From Bacilli bacterium (lineage in GTDB: Bacteria > Bacillota_I > Bacilli_A > RF39 > UBA660), in contig JAEDKN010000006.1 in the NCBI GenBank assembly GCA_016295795.1, forward strand, positions 1 through 54,265: DNA of 54,265 nt. Reading direction: 5' to 3'. The notes under the pieces are model-generated. The model was not told the origin of the DNA. It worked only from the letters and a program-made list of their open reading frames with translations, and did not search any database. Of the stretch, positions 26,636 through 35,158 are shown piece by piece. The first letter of the stretch is position 1, and the number at the start of each line of letters is the position of its first letter. Position numbers and translations under genes: made by a program.

Positions 26636-27763
26636 ATGATATATTTAGATTATTCTGCTACTACTCCTGTAGATAAAAGAGTATTAGATAGTTTTAATAA
26701 AGCGTGTTTAGACTATCCTGGAAATGCGAATTCCATTCATAGTTTAGGTGTAAAGTCTAATGCACTTATAAATGCTGCGACAAAGCAAATAAGTGAAATC
26801 TTAGGGGTCTTGCCAAGCGAAATCATTTATACTAGTGGATCTAGTGAATCCAATAATCTTGCTATTAAAGGTATATGCGAAAAATATCAAAATAGAGGTA
26901 AACATATCATAACTACAAAATATGAACATTCTTCTATATATGGACCTATTTCTTATTTACAAAGACATGGTTTCGAAGTCGATTTTGTTGAAAGCGATGA
27001 ACTTGGTAGAGTAGATTTGGATAGTCTAAAAAAATTAATTAGAGAAGATACAATATTAGTTAGTATTACTTCTGTTAATAGTGAAATAGGAATTATGAAT
27101 CCAATTGAAGAGATTGCTAATATTTTAAAGGAATATCCAAAAATATTCTTTCATGTAGATATGACGCAAAGTATTGGGAAATACAAAATAGAACTAAAAA
27201 ATATAGATTTAATAAGTATGTCTGCACATAAGATATTTGGGCTTAAAGGAATAGGAATGCTTATAAAGAAAGAAAAAATAATGCTTGAGCCAATAATTCA
27301 TGGTGGAAAATCTACAACAGTTTTTAGAAGTGGAACACCAGCATTACCATTAATTGTTTCACTATCAAAAGCACTAAGGCTAATTTATGAAAATATTGAT
27401 GAAAATTATCAAAAGGTAAAGAGATTGAATTTAATATTAAGAGAAAAGTTACAAACTATATCAAATATATATATAAACAGTAATGAAGTTTGCAGTCCTT
27501 ATGTACTAAATATAAGTGCAGTTGGTGTAAAACCTGAGACTATGGTTCATGCTCTAGAAGAACATGAAATATATATTTCAACACAAACGGCATGTTCTTC
27601 TAATGATACTTTATCAAAAGCAGTCTTAGAATTGACCAAAGATATTGATAGGGCAAGTACTAGCTTAAGGATTAGTTTGTCTTATTTGACAACAGAAGAA
27701 GAAATAGAAACATTCTTAAAAGTATTTGAAGAGTGCTTTAATAAGCTATCAAATATAAAGTAG
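26636..27763 (+). CDS. Cysteine desulfurase (NifS/IscS-like)
   Basis: 375 residues. PLP enzyme that removes sulfur from cysteine for Fe-S, thiamine or tRNA thiolation. Seen: YLDYSATTPVD, GNANSIHSLG, YEHSS, PLP-binding Lys in MSAHKIFGLKGIG, and the persulfide Cys in TQTACSS. The ATG at 26636 is best placed after AAAGGTG; two earlier in-frame starts exist. No thiI or mnmA neighbour is present (in Bacillus a nifS-thiI pair is common); it is instead followed at 8 bases by two thiol-redox genes. Confidence 0.93.
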   Translation: MIYLDYSATTPVDKRVLDSFNKACLDYPGNANSIHSLGVKSNALINAATKQISEILGVLPSEIIYTSGSSESNNLAIKGICEKYQNRGKHIITTKYEHSSIYGPISYLQRHGFEVDFVESDELGRVDLDSLKKLIREDTILVSITSVNSEIGIMNPIEEIANILKEYPKIFFHVDMTQSIGKYKIELKNIDLISMSAHKIFGLKGIGMLIKKEKIMLEPIIHGGKSTTVFRSGTPALPLIVSLSKALRLIYENIDENYQKVKRLNLILREKLQTISNIYINSNEVCSPYVLNISAVGVKPETMVHALEEHEIYISTQTACSSNDTLSKAVLELTKDIDRASTSLRISLSYLTTEEEIETFLKVFEECFNKLSNIK

Positions 27764-27771
27764 GTGAATAT

Positions 27772-28032
27772 ATGAAAATAATTACTATTAATGCAATGTG
27801 GTGTCCAGGATGCATTGTAATGCATAAAGTATGGAACAACATAAAAAAAAGTTATCCCAATATAGAGTTTATATCCTATGATTATGATATGGATGAAGAG
27901 ATAGTAAAAACATTTAATCCTGGTAAAATTCTTCCGATTACCATACTTTTGGTAGATGATATAGAAAAAGATAGATTAGATGGAGAAGTAAGCGAAGAAA
28001 AAATAATAGATATGATAGAGAAAAACAAGTAG
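27772..28032 (+). CDS. Thioredoxin-like small protein
   Basis: 86 residues with the redox motif WCPGC at the expected first helix and the cis-Pro in KILPITILL. No signal peptide, so it acts in the cytosol. Placed between the desulfurase and a membrane thiol-electron carrier with gaps of 8 and 7 bases, it may reduce one of them; that is inference. Confidence 0.85.
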   Translation: MKIITINAMWCPGCIVMHKVWNNIKKSYPNIEFISYDYDMDEEIVKTFNPGKILPITILLVDDIEKDRLDGEVSEEKIIDMIEKNK

Positions 28033-28039
28033 GTGTTTT

Positions 28040-29221
28040 ATGAAAAAAATAAAAAAATTAGTATTATTATTCTTATTGATATTAATTCCTTTCAATACAT
28101 ATGCTTTAGATAAAGATTATAATGATCTAGTATATAAAATAGTAGATAAAGAAGTTGAAGAGGGTAAAATAAATATATATTTTTTTCACAAGACTAGTTG
28201 CCCTCACTGTAAGAAGGAAGGAAAATTATTAGATAAGTTGGAAAAAAAATATGACAATATTAATATATATAGGTTTGAAACGTCAAGTAGTAGCGTAAAT
28301 TCTAATTATTTAAAACAAGTAAAGACATTGTTTGGGGAGACTTCTTTAGGAGTGCCATTTACTGTTATAGGAGAGAAAACATTTTTAGGATATAACGAAT
28401 ATGTTGGTGATGAAATTGAAAAGACCATTCAAAAATATTTAGAGGAAGATATTGAAACGGAGAAGGAAAAAAGTACTTTTGAATTGCCAGTTATAGGTAA
28501 GGTAAACGTAAAGGAAGCGTCGATCCCTTTTATTGCAATTTTATTGGGCTTAATAGACGGATTTAATCCGTGTGCCATGTGGGTATTGTTATTTTTAATA
28601 AATATGTTCTTTGGAATGAAAAATAAGAAAAAAATGTTTCTACTTGGATATACATTTTTATTTACATCAGGACTTGTTTATTTTTTATCTATGCTTGGAA
28701 TAAGTGTAGTTTTAGATATGGCTACTATCAAATGGTTACAAATAATTATTGCTCTAGTTGCTTTAGTCGCGGGAATTTTAAATATAAGAACATTTATAAA
28801 AACTAGAAATGAAAGTGGTTGCCATGTTGTTGATGATAAAAAAAGAAAAAAGATATTTAAAAAAGTTCAAAAAATAATAAAAGAACAAAATATTATTTTT
28901 GCATTAATAGGAGTAATATTATTAGCAGCTTCCGTAAATCTTGTAGAATTAGCTTGTTCTTTAGGTTTTCCAGCAATATTTTCAGAGATTCTTGCATTAA
29001 ATAATATAACTGGTTTTGCGAGAATTGTATATTTATTAATATATGTTATTTTCTATATGATAGATGATTTAGTGGTATTTACAATCGCGGTTTGTACTTT
29101 GTCTATTTCAACTAGGTCTACTAAGTATACAAAATATGTTAATCTGATATCTGGAATTATAATGATATTAATTGGATTACTTCTTATATTTAAACCAGAA
29201 TGGATAATGTTCAATTTTTAG
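28040..29221 (+). CDS. Glutaredoxin/thioredoxin-CcdA fusion, DsbD-like electron carrier
   Basis: 393 residues. Signal peptide (1-22), outer thioredoxin-like domain with CPHC at 54-57 (about 40-140), then six or more membrane helices from about 162. Two membrane cysteines, in GFNPCAMW and VELACSLGFP, match the pair in CcdA/DsbD that moves electrons across the membrane. The expected role is to carry reducing power from cytosolic thioredoxin to outside protein thiols; the partner in front is the WCPGC protein. Outer-domain-first order differs from DsbD (alpha-beta-gamma). Confidence 0.85.
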   Translation: MKKIKKLVLLFLLILIPFNTYALDKDYNDLVYKIVDKEVEEGKINIYFFHKTSCPHCKKEGKLLDKLEKKYDNINIYRFETSSSSVNSNYLKQVKTLFGETSLGVPFTVIGEKTFLGYNEYVGDEIEKTIQKYLEEDIETEKEKSTFELPVIGKVNVKEASIPFIAILLGLIDGFNPCAMWVLLFLINMFFGMKNKKKMFLLGYTFLFTSGLVYFLSMLGISVVLDMATIKWLQIIIALVALVAGILNIRTFIKTRNESGCHVVDDKKRKKIFKKVQKIIKEQNIIFALIGVILLAASVNLVELACSLGFPAIFSEILALNNITGFARIVYLLIYVIFYMIDDLVVFTIAVCTLSISTRSTKYTKYVNLISGIIMILIGLLLIFKPEWIMFNF

Positions 29222-29268
29222 AATAAAGAAATTTTAGAAAAATATAATCTCTTAAGGAGGTTATATTT

Positions 29269-29880
29269 TTGTTTATAGGAATTGTTCTAAGAGATGAGTC
29301 TGATTATAAATATGTAAAAAGTAGCTATATAAAATGTTTGAAAAATGAGGCAATACCACTATTTTTGATAGAGGAAAACGTTGATTGCTTTATAAATAAG
29401 TGTAATGGATTTATTCTACCGGTTGGAGATAAGTTTTCAATTGTAGATAAAAAAGTTATAAAGTATGCATTAGATAATGATGTGCCTTTACTTGGAATTT
29501 GTTTGGGAATGCAAGCATTAGCTTGTTTTGACGATTTAAATGATACTCTCATTGATTTAACTAAGATAAATAATAATAATTTTCATAACAATAAGGAAAA
29601 ATATTCTCATGAAGTAACAATAAATGAGGATACTTTGTTGTATAAAATAATAAAAAAGAAAAAAATATGTGTAAATAGTAGACACAATTATCATGTTGAG
29701 ACTATAAAAAGTAATTTTATAGTTTCATCTTTCTCAAAAGATGGTATAATGGAAGGACTCGAGTCAACTGATAAAAAATTTGTAGTAGGGGTTCAGTGGC
29801 ATCCAGAGGATATGATAGGGTATGATAAAGATCAAAACCTGTTGATAACAAGATTTTTAGATGAATGTAAAAGGAGATAA
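29269..29880 (+). CDS. Class I glutamine amidotransferase-like hydrolase (peptidase C26)
   Basis: 203 residues, TTG start 8 bases after GGAGG. Nucleophile Cys in LLGICLGMQ, His-Glu in VQWHPEDM; NSRHNYHVET is the usual inner motif. This is the PuuD/gamma-glutamyl-GABA hydrolase group, which cleaves gamma-glutamyl bonds. It is slightly shorter than PuuD (about 250). Substrate unknown. TATAAT 21 bases before the start suggests its own promoter. Confidence 0.8.
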   Translation: MFIGIVLRDESDYKYVKSSYIKCLKNEAIPLFLIEENVDCFINKCNGFILPVGDKFSIVDKKVIKYALDNDVPLLGICLGMQALACFDDLNDTLIDLTKINNNNFHNNKEKYSHEVTINEDTLLYKIIKKKKICVNSRHNYHVETIKSNFIVSSFSKDGIMEGLESTDKKFVVGVQWHPEDMIGYDKDQNLLITRFLDECKRR

Positions 29881-29881
29881 G

Positions 29882-30385
29882 ATGAACGCTTTAGACTTGG
29901 CGCAGTTTTTTATAGAAATGTCTATTCAAAAGAATTTCGAAACAAAAAATGATGAATATTTAGTTGATTATGAAAAAGTATGCGGACTAATTTTTATTGC
30001 TAATCACAGAATGTTAAATATGTATGATATTGAGGTAACTAAAGATAGTTGGAAGATAGATGATGATGTTATTAGACCTGATTCTATACCTGATTTCTAT
30101 ATTGACTTTCTAAATTTACAAACAGATTGTTACGAAAATAATCGTTTTAAAATAAATTTTATTAATAGATTTGTAAAAGAAATTTTACAAGAGGTGTTTG
30201 AAGAATATGGAAAATTAAGTGGAAATTGTATACAATGGAATTTAATAAAGAATTATTCTGTTATAGAAGGAAATATTCCTCTTGCAGTAATTAAACATTG
30301 CAGTATATTATCTTGTGAAGAGATGGAATCTTTGTGGAAATTTCACATCTCTCAAAATAAAATATATATGAAAGTGAGAGAATAA
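29882..30385 (+). CDS. Hypothetical protein, possible Panacea (DUF4065)-like fold
   Basis: 167 residues; the ATG at 29882 follows AAAGGAG, one base after the previous stop. The N-terminus (ALDLAQFFIEMSI...VDYEKVCGLIFIANHRMLNMYD) and WKIDDDVIRPDSIPDFYIDF recall the Panacea/SocA antitoxin domain (typically KLQKLLYYAQ and WKYGPVVP), though key residues differ. No toxin gene is next to it. Treat the family link as tentative; the rest (90-167) is not recognised. Confidence 0.5.
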   Translation: MNALDLAQFFIEMSIQKNFETKNDEYLVDYEKVCGLIFIANHRMLNMYDIEVTKDSWKIDDDVIRPDSIPDFYIDFLNLQTDCYENNRFKINFINRFVKEILQEVFEEYGKLSGNCIQWNLIKNYSVIEGNIPLAVIKHCSILSCEEMESLWKFHISQNKIYMKVRE

Positions 30386-30396
30386 TAATTTATAGC

Positions 30397-30425
30397 TTTA
30401 AAAAATATAAAAAAAGAAGTATAAT
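30397..30425 (+). promoter_or_regulatory. Possible promoter of tRNA-Thr(CGT)
   Basis: TTTAAA, 17-bp spacer, TATAAT, overlapping the terminator hairpin of the previous gene. Transcription would start beyond the first stem arm and so escape termination. Confidence 0.4.
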
Positions 30426-30442
30426 TATGTTGTACTTCTTTT
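30412..30442 (+). terminator. Terminator after the DUF4065-like gene
   Basis: AAAGAAGTA / TACTTCTTT stem (9 bp) with an 11-base loop and TTTTAT tail. Confidence 0.7.
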
Positions 30443-30458
30443 ATAAAAGTTATGAAAA

Positions 30459-30534
30459 GCTGAAATAGCTCAGTCGGTAGAGCAATTGATTCGTAATCAA
30501 TAGGTCGCAGGTTCGATTCCTGTTTTCAGCACCA
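30459..30534 (+). tRNA. tRNA-Thr (anticodon CGT)
   Basis: Acceptor GCTGAAA / TTTCAGC, anticodon stem ATTGA / TCAAT with loop TTCGTAA (CGT at 30492-30494), GGTTCGATTCC T-arm, encoded ACCA end. It reads ACG. Confidence 0.95.
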
Positions 30535-30562
30535 TGTTGATTATTACTCAACTTTTTGAGTG

Positions 30563-30601
30563 CATACAAAAGACTACTTAAAAGTTATTTAAGGTAGTTT
30601 T
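30563..30601 (-). terminator. Terminator of the phosphodiesterase gene
   Basis: Minus strand ACTACCTTAAA ... TTTTAAGTAGT stem with a bulged C, then CTTTTG. It overlaps the stop codon. The short U-tract makes it moderate. Confidence 0.5.
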
Positions 30602-31312
30602 ATTTTTTTCGTTAAAATCACAAATTATACTGTCGGTGTAATTCTTGATATATTTAAATTCATCAAAATTTTTAATTGTCCAAGCAATTACTGGTTTTTG
30701 ATTGCTTCTAATTTTTTGAATGTAAGTGTCTTTTATGATATTTTGTCTAACTGAATAGAAATATGGGTCACAATATTTACATAAAATTTTAATAATTATT
30801 TTTTTTAATATTTTGTAGATTTTGTCATCTAATAATATTCCTCGGATATATTTGGGTCTGTTTTTATAAAACCAATTAATATATTGAGGATAAAAAGAAT
30901 TTACTACAAAATTTCCTTGATATACATCTAATAATTTTGTTAATTCTTTACATGTTTTTTTATAATTCCCATCATTTTTAATTTCTATGTCTAAAAATAT
31001 TTTCCCATTTACAACCTTTAAAACCTCTTCTAGAGTAGGAGGTATAAATTCTGTATTATTAAAGAAAATTTTTCGTACTTCTTTATAAGTACAAGAATTG
31101 ATTCTTTTGTTAACACCGGTAATTCTTTTTAAATTCTTATCGTGGAATACTATAATTGTATTATCCTTTAGTAAATGAATATCCAATTCGATTGGTATAT
31201 TATATCTCAAGGCTTTTTTGAATGATTGTATAGAATTTTCAAAGATTTTTTTATTGTCATATATACCACGATGAGCAATTATCGAATTATAGAGAAAAGA
31301 TATATCTTTCAT
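30578..31312 (-). CDS. Glycerophosphodiester phosphodiesterase
   Basis: 244 residues, no signal peptide. AHRGI at the start, ENSIQSFKKAL, ELDIHLLKD and VFHDKNLKRITG are the GDPD catalytic motifs (His/Arg, Glu/Asp metal site, second His). It splits glycerophosphodiesters into glycerol 3-phosphate and alcohol. Monocistronic and divergent from the polyprenyl synthase gene. Confidence 0.92.
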   Translation of the reverse strand: MKDISFLYNSIIAHRGIYDNKKIFENSIQSFKKALRYNIPIELDIHLLKDNTIIVFHDKNLKRITGVNKRINSCTYKEVRKIFFNNTEFIPPTLEEVLKVVNGKIFLDIEIKNDGNYKKTCKELTKLLDVYQGNFVVNSFYPQYINWFYKNRPKYIRGILLDDKIYKILKKIIIKILCKYCDPYFYSVRQNIIKDTYIQKIRSNQKPVIAWTIKNFDEFKYIKNYTDSIICDFNEKNKTTLNNF

Positions 31313-31396
31313 TGAAGTTCCCCTTTATTGTTAAAATATATTATAGTAGATATCATATTATATGAATAATCATTGCTTTGATTAATAATATAAAGA

Positions 31397-31451
31397 TTGA
31401 TTAAAAACAAAAAGTTTGATACGATATTGTTGCTGAATATTTGATATTCAG
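31397..31451 (+). promoter_or_regulatory. Promoter and 5' hairpin of the polyprenyl synthase gene
   Basis: TTGATT, 17-bp spacer, TACGAT (31397-31425). Predicted transcription start is about 31432, where an 8-bp perfect hairpin CTGAATAT-TTG-ATATTCAG (31433-31451) begins, followed in three bases by GGAGG. It would cap the mRNA 5' end and may limit RNase access or ribosome entry. Confidence 0.5.
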
Positions 31452-31466
31452 AATGGAGGTCATATC

Positions 31467-32702
31467 TTGATAAGTATAATTAAAGAAAAAGATTTAGTGT
31501 TAGAGACTAACAATATTATAGATTTGTATAAATGGATAATAAAAAATAAAGATGATGAGTTTGATAAAGTTTCTGTGGTTGGAGATCAACAAGGAATAGA
31601 TTTGTTTGAATTTTTTAAATTCTATTTAGATGTAAAAGAAGATTGTGAAGAAAGAATAAAAGATATTAATGATAATTTTGTAGATTTTACAGATAATAAA
31701 CTTGTGATAGATGCAACAAAAGAACTAGTTAGAATGAACTCGGATGGTAAATTCATAAGAGCTTGTCTAATAGCATTGGGTTACTATAGTAAAGGGGAAA
31801 AAGGCTTATCCAAAGAAGAATATCTTCCTCTTGCAGCTGCATATGAAACGTTCCAAACATCTATATTAATTCATGATGATATAATAGATAACGCAGATTT
31901 AAGAAGAGGGAAGATAACCATTCCTAAGTCATATTCCAATAGTTTTGAAAAAGAGTGTAATAATACAGGAGATTTTAAGCAGAAAAAAAATCATATTTCA
32001 AATTCATTAGGCATTTGTATTGGAGATTTGGGATTTTACTTAGCGAGTAAAATAGTAATTGATAATTATAGAAAGAATGAAAATTTTGACAGAATATTAA
32101 ATCTTTACAACAAAATAGTTATTAATACTATAAAGGGTGAAATAATTGATGTTCTTCTTCCGTTTAATCAACAGTATATTCCTACTACAAGTACAACAGA
32201 AGATGATATTATGGAAATATATAGACTTAAAACAGCTTGGTATTCAATAATTGGACCTTTTAGTTTGGGAATGGTATTATCTGACTATACTGATGAAGAA
32301 ATAGAAAAAATGCAACATATTTTATATAGTCTTGGTATTGGTTTCCAAATTAAAGATGATATATTAGGTGTGTTTGGTAAAGAAGACGAAATAGGAAAGT
32401 CGGCAACATCAGATATAAGTGAATTTAAGCAGACAATTCTATATTCTTATATATCGGAAAATCATCCTGAACAATTAAAAGAGTTGCATAAATATTATGG
32501 AAAAGAAAATCTAACTAATTTAGATATAGAAAAAGTAAAAGATATATTTACTAATACTGGTGCGAAAGAATATGCAACAGATATGATGAATAAAATGTTT
32601 GAAGATGCCAAAAGAGAATTATCTGATATAGATTTTTTAACTACTAAATACAAACAGATTCTATATGGTTTCATAACCTATTTAGATCTAAGAACAAAAT
32701 AA
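31467..32702 (+). CDS. Polyprenyl synthetase (trans-isoprenyl diphosphate synthase)
   Basis: 411 residues, TTG start 7 bases after GGAGGT. First Asp-rich motif DDIID with nearby RRG, and the second, QIKDDILGVFG, identify a trans-prenyltransferase that elongates allylic diphosphates. About 80 N-terminal residues precede the usual fold, making it longer than IspA (about 295) or heptaprenyl synthase II (about 320). RGEI-like GEIIDVLLPF is present. Product chain length cannot be judged. Confidence 0.88.
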   Translation: MISIIKEKDLVLETNNIIDLYKWIIKNKDDEFDKVSVVGDQQGIDLFEFFKFYLDVKEDCEERIKDINDNFVDFTDNKLVIDATKELVRMNSDGKFIRACLIALGYYSKGEKGLSKEEYLPLAAAYETFQTSILIHDDIIDNADLRRGKITIPKSYSNSFEKECNNTGDFKQKKNHISNSLGICIGDLGFYLASKIVIDNYRKNENFDRILNLYNKIVINTIKGEIIDVLLPFNQQYIPTTSTTEDDIMEIYRLKTAWYSIIGPFSLGMVLSDYTDEEIEKMQHILYSLGIGFQIKDDILGVFGKEDEIGKSATSDISEFKQTILYSYISENHPEQLKELHKYYGKENLTNLDIEKVKDIFTNTGAKEYATDMMNKMFEDAKRELSDIDFLTTKYKQILYGFITYLDLRTK

Positions 32703-32711
32703 TTTTGGTTA

Positions 32712-32740
32712 TTGACTATTACTTATCAAATTGTTATAAT
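32712..32740 (+). promoter_or_regulatory. Promoter of tRNA-Ser
   Basis: TTGACT, 17-bp spacer, TATAAT with TGT extension, 16 bases before the mature tRNA. Confidence 0.85.
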
Positions 32741-32755
32741 GTAGTAGTCGGCTGT

Positions 32756-32846
32756 GGAGCAGTACTCAAGAGGCTGAAGAGGCGCCCCTGCTAAGGGTGT
32801 AGGTCGGGTAACTGGCGCGAGGGTTCAAATCCCTCCTGCTCCGCCA
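32756..32846 (+). tRNA. tRNA-Ser (anticodon GCT)
   Basis: 91 bases with a long variable arm, as in class II tRNAs. Acceptor GGAGCAG / CTGCTCC, anticodon stem CGCCC / GGGTG, loop CTGCTAA (GCT at 32790-32792), discriminator G, encoded CCA. Reads AGC/AGU. Confidence 0.96.
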
Positions 32847-32859
32847 TAAAAAAATTAAG

Positions 32860-32890
32860 ACTTCGAAAAATCGAAGTTTTTTTCTTTTTT
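32860..32890 (+). terminator. Terminator after tRNA-Ser
   Basis: ACTTCGA-AAAA-TCGAAGT stem, T7 then CTTTTTT. Confidence 0.85.
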
Positions 32891-32956
32891 ATAAAAAACT
32901 TTTCAAAATCCCAAAAAAATTATATACTTATATTATATAAGATAGGGTGATTGTAA

Positions 32957-34516
32957 ATGAGTAGAAATGATGAAGAAATAGAGTTGATTTTAGATCAATT
33001 TAATCGCAAGAATAGTGCAACAAGAACAAATAACAAAAAATCGGTTAATGAAGGATCAGTAAAAAATCTTAATGTAAGAGAACAAAACTTTAGAAAAAGT
33101 AAGAATTCAAAAAAGAAAAATAACGTAAAATTAAAATTAAAAAGAGTAGCTGCTTCCTTTTTAGCTACTGCTGTGATAGCTGGAAGTGGAGCACTAGCAT
33201 ATAAAATTTATACAGATGTTGAAATTCCTGAAGGATTTGATTACAGTGGGATTAGCGTAAGTTCAAGAAGCAATTTGCCTGATGAAATAAAAAATGATTT
33301 TGTACTCATCGAAGTAAATAGTTGGAAAGAGGGAGTAAGCGAAAAATCCATAGAAAATATTAAGAAATGTAATTCTGCAGGAATTCCATGTGGTATATTA
33401 CTTAATTCTGAAGCACTAACTATTAGTGAAGCAAAAGCAGATGCAACTTGTATTGTTGCACTAATTGAAAATAAAGAAATTGACTGCCCTATATATTATA
33501 ATATAGATAAAATAGTAGATAAAGTTTCACAGGAAGATTTGCTAAAAATGTGTAATTCGTTTAATGAAATATGCCGTAAGGGAAATGAATCTGAATATGG
33601 TGTAGGAATAAGCGCAACTGCAGAGAATTTTAAAAAATTGGGTGAATCATTTTCTCACTTTGATAAAATGGTAATTTCTGATAATAAAAATGTGGGATAT
33701 GATGGAGAATATGATATGTGTTATTTTACTAGAACTGGTTAATATTTTTCATCAAATAGCTATGGTAAAGAAAACGTTAATTCAAGTGAAGAAACTCAAG
33801 GGTTGAATTCAGATTTAATCGCAACTTCAGAATATGATGTAGCAATTAAAGGAATAGATGTTTCACAATATCAAGGAGACATAGATTGGGAAACTGTTAA
33901 AGCACAAGGAGTAAATTATGCAATAATAAGATTTAGTTCATTCTCAGGATTTCATGAAAATGGTAAATTAAATATAGATGATAAGTTTTATGAAAATATT
34001 GCTGAATGTAAAAGATTAGATATTCCATTTGGTATATATTGTTATACTAAAGCTGAAACAGAAGCTGAGGCATTAGCTGAAGCAGAAGCAGTACTAAATA
34101 GACTCGATGGACTTGATTTGGATATGACTTTACCTATATATTATGATATAGAAATGGATAAACACTTTAACAATCCTGAATTATCCGCAAAACTTTGTAA
34201 GGCTTTTTGTGATAGGGTAAAGGAAGCAGGATATGAATCTGGAATATATGCATCATATTCATTATTTAAAGATATGGTAAACAAAGATCCATCAATAAAA
34301 GATTATCGTAAGTGGGTAGCTTACTACAAATATGATGAAAAAAGAGATTATAATGATGTTACAGAAGAGCATATTCCGGAAATAACAGGTATTGGAAAAT
34401 ATGATATTGTTCAAGTGACTCAAAATGGTGTCTTACCTGGAGTACCTGAAAATACCGTAGATACTAATTACGATACTAGTGGAGTATCTATTCAATCAAA
34501 CGCAAGAGTTCATTAA
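32957..34516 (+). pseudogene. Two-domain GH25 muramidase-like protein with an in-frame stop
   Basis: A single frame of 519 codons is interrupted only by TAA at 33740-33742 (codon 262). Layout: charged cytosolic tail (1-60), one membrane helix (about 63-84), a first GH25-like domain (about 95-260) and after the stop a second GH25 domain (33803 onward) with GIDVSQYQGDIDW, YAIIRFS and the catalytic YYDIEMD. The first domain has YYNIDK where DxE is expected, so it is probably not catalytic. The second half lacks a ribosome site or credible start. It is either a recent nonsense mutation (CAA to TAA would restore Gln), an assembly error, or read-through. If expressed, the second domain would cleave peptidoglycan outside the cell. 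Confidence 0.8.
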
Positions 34517-34563
34517 TCAATAAAATTTAAAAATTATAAATAAGCCATTCCTTTTCATAGCAC

Positions 34564-34592
34564 TTGACAATTTAAGGTTTATAATTTATACT
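34564..34592 (+). promoter_or_regulatory. Sigma-A promoter of the T-box/gatCAB-aspS operon
   Basis: TTGACA, 17-bp spacer, TATACT. Predicted start near 34599, at the base of T-box stem I. Confidence 0.88.
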
Positions 34593-34597
34593 TTCAA

Positions 34598-34837
34598 GTA
34601 ACGACGGGGAAGAAGACAGTAATAATAAATAAGTAGTCAAAGAGAGTTAGAATAGGGTGAAATCTAATACTAATATTTATTATGAATAACACTTTGGAGT
34701 CGCTTATGTGAAATAGTAGTAATATAGGCCGGTTATACCGTTATCATGAAAGAAGATCAATTATTTGTATTGATAATTAGGGTGGTACCGCGGATTTACA
34801 GTCATTCGTCCCTTTGGGATGCTTGACTGTTTTTTAT
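34598..34837 (+). promoter_or_regulatory. T-box riboswitch, specifier AAC (Asn)
   Basis: Stem I base AAG..CGAC pairs with GTCGCTT (to 34704); a 9-bp upper stem TAATAAATA / TATTTATTA follows. On the 3' side of the internal loop, GAATAACAC places AAC (34688-34690) at the specifier position. The T-box sequence AGGGTGGTACCGCG is at 34779-34792 with bulge TGGT. The terminator ACAGTCA...TGACTGT plus T6 is at 34798-34836. Uncharged tRNA-Asn would stabilise the antiterminator and switch on gatCAB-aspS. The specifier register is inferred by eye. Confidence 0.9.
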
Positions 34838-34852
34838 TTATAAGGAGGAATT

Positions 34853-35158
34853 ATGAAAAATTCAAAGTTTACTAAAGAAATGGTTAATGACTATGCAGAT
34901 AAATTACTTATTGGTTTAACAGAAGAAGAAAATAAAATGGTATTGGAGGAATTTGATATTATAGATAAAAATATTGATATAATAAATGAAATACCAAATA
35001 TTAAAAACGTTGAACCAATGACTCATTGTTTAGATGATTTTATTTATGAATTAAGAGAAGATATAGTAGAAGATTCTGTTCCAATCGAAGAATTATTACA
35101 AAACTGCGATGATTATTCTGGACGCGAAGTAGAAGTGCCAAAGGTGGTGGAAGAATAA
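34853..35158 (+). CDS. gatC: Asp/Glu-tRNA amidotransferase subunit C
   Basis: 101 residues. GatC clamps GatA and GatB of the transamidase that turns Asp-tRNA(Asn) into Asn-tRNA(Asn) and Glu-tRNA(Gln) into Gln-tRNA(Gln). Visible: helical N-terminus with LLIGLTEEE and the conserved MTHCLDDFIYELREDIV (commonly P..H......LREDV). Good ribosome site AAGGAGG; its stop shares a base with the gatA start. Confidence 0.9.
   Translation: MKNSKFTKEMVNDYADKLLIGLTEEENKMVLEEFDIIDKNIDIINEIPNIKNVEPMTHCLDDFIYELREDIVEDSVPIEELLQNCDDYSGREVEVPKVVEE

Noticed and set aside
30545..30562. ACTCAA-CTTT-TTGAGT hairpin after tRNA-Thr(CGT) as a terminator
   Set aside because: No U-tract follows; it may still be a 3' processing element, but the evidence is too thin to list it.
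30578..30601. Direct read-through from tRNA-Thr(CGT) into a plus-strand gene
   Set aside because: No plus-strand coding frame lies between the tRNA and 31467; the region is covered by the minus-strand phosphodiesterase gene.
33740..33742. Recoding of the in-frame stop as selenocysteine or use of a changed genetic code
   Set aside because: The codon is TAA, not TGA, and TAA, TAG and TGA all end other genes here; no SECIS-like context or code change is supported.
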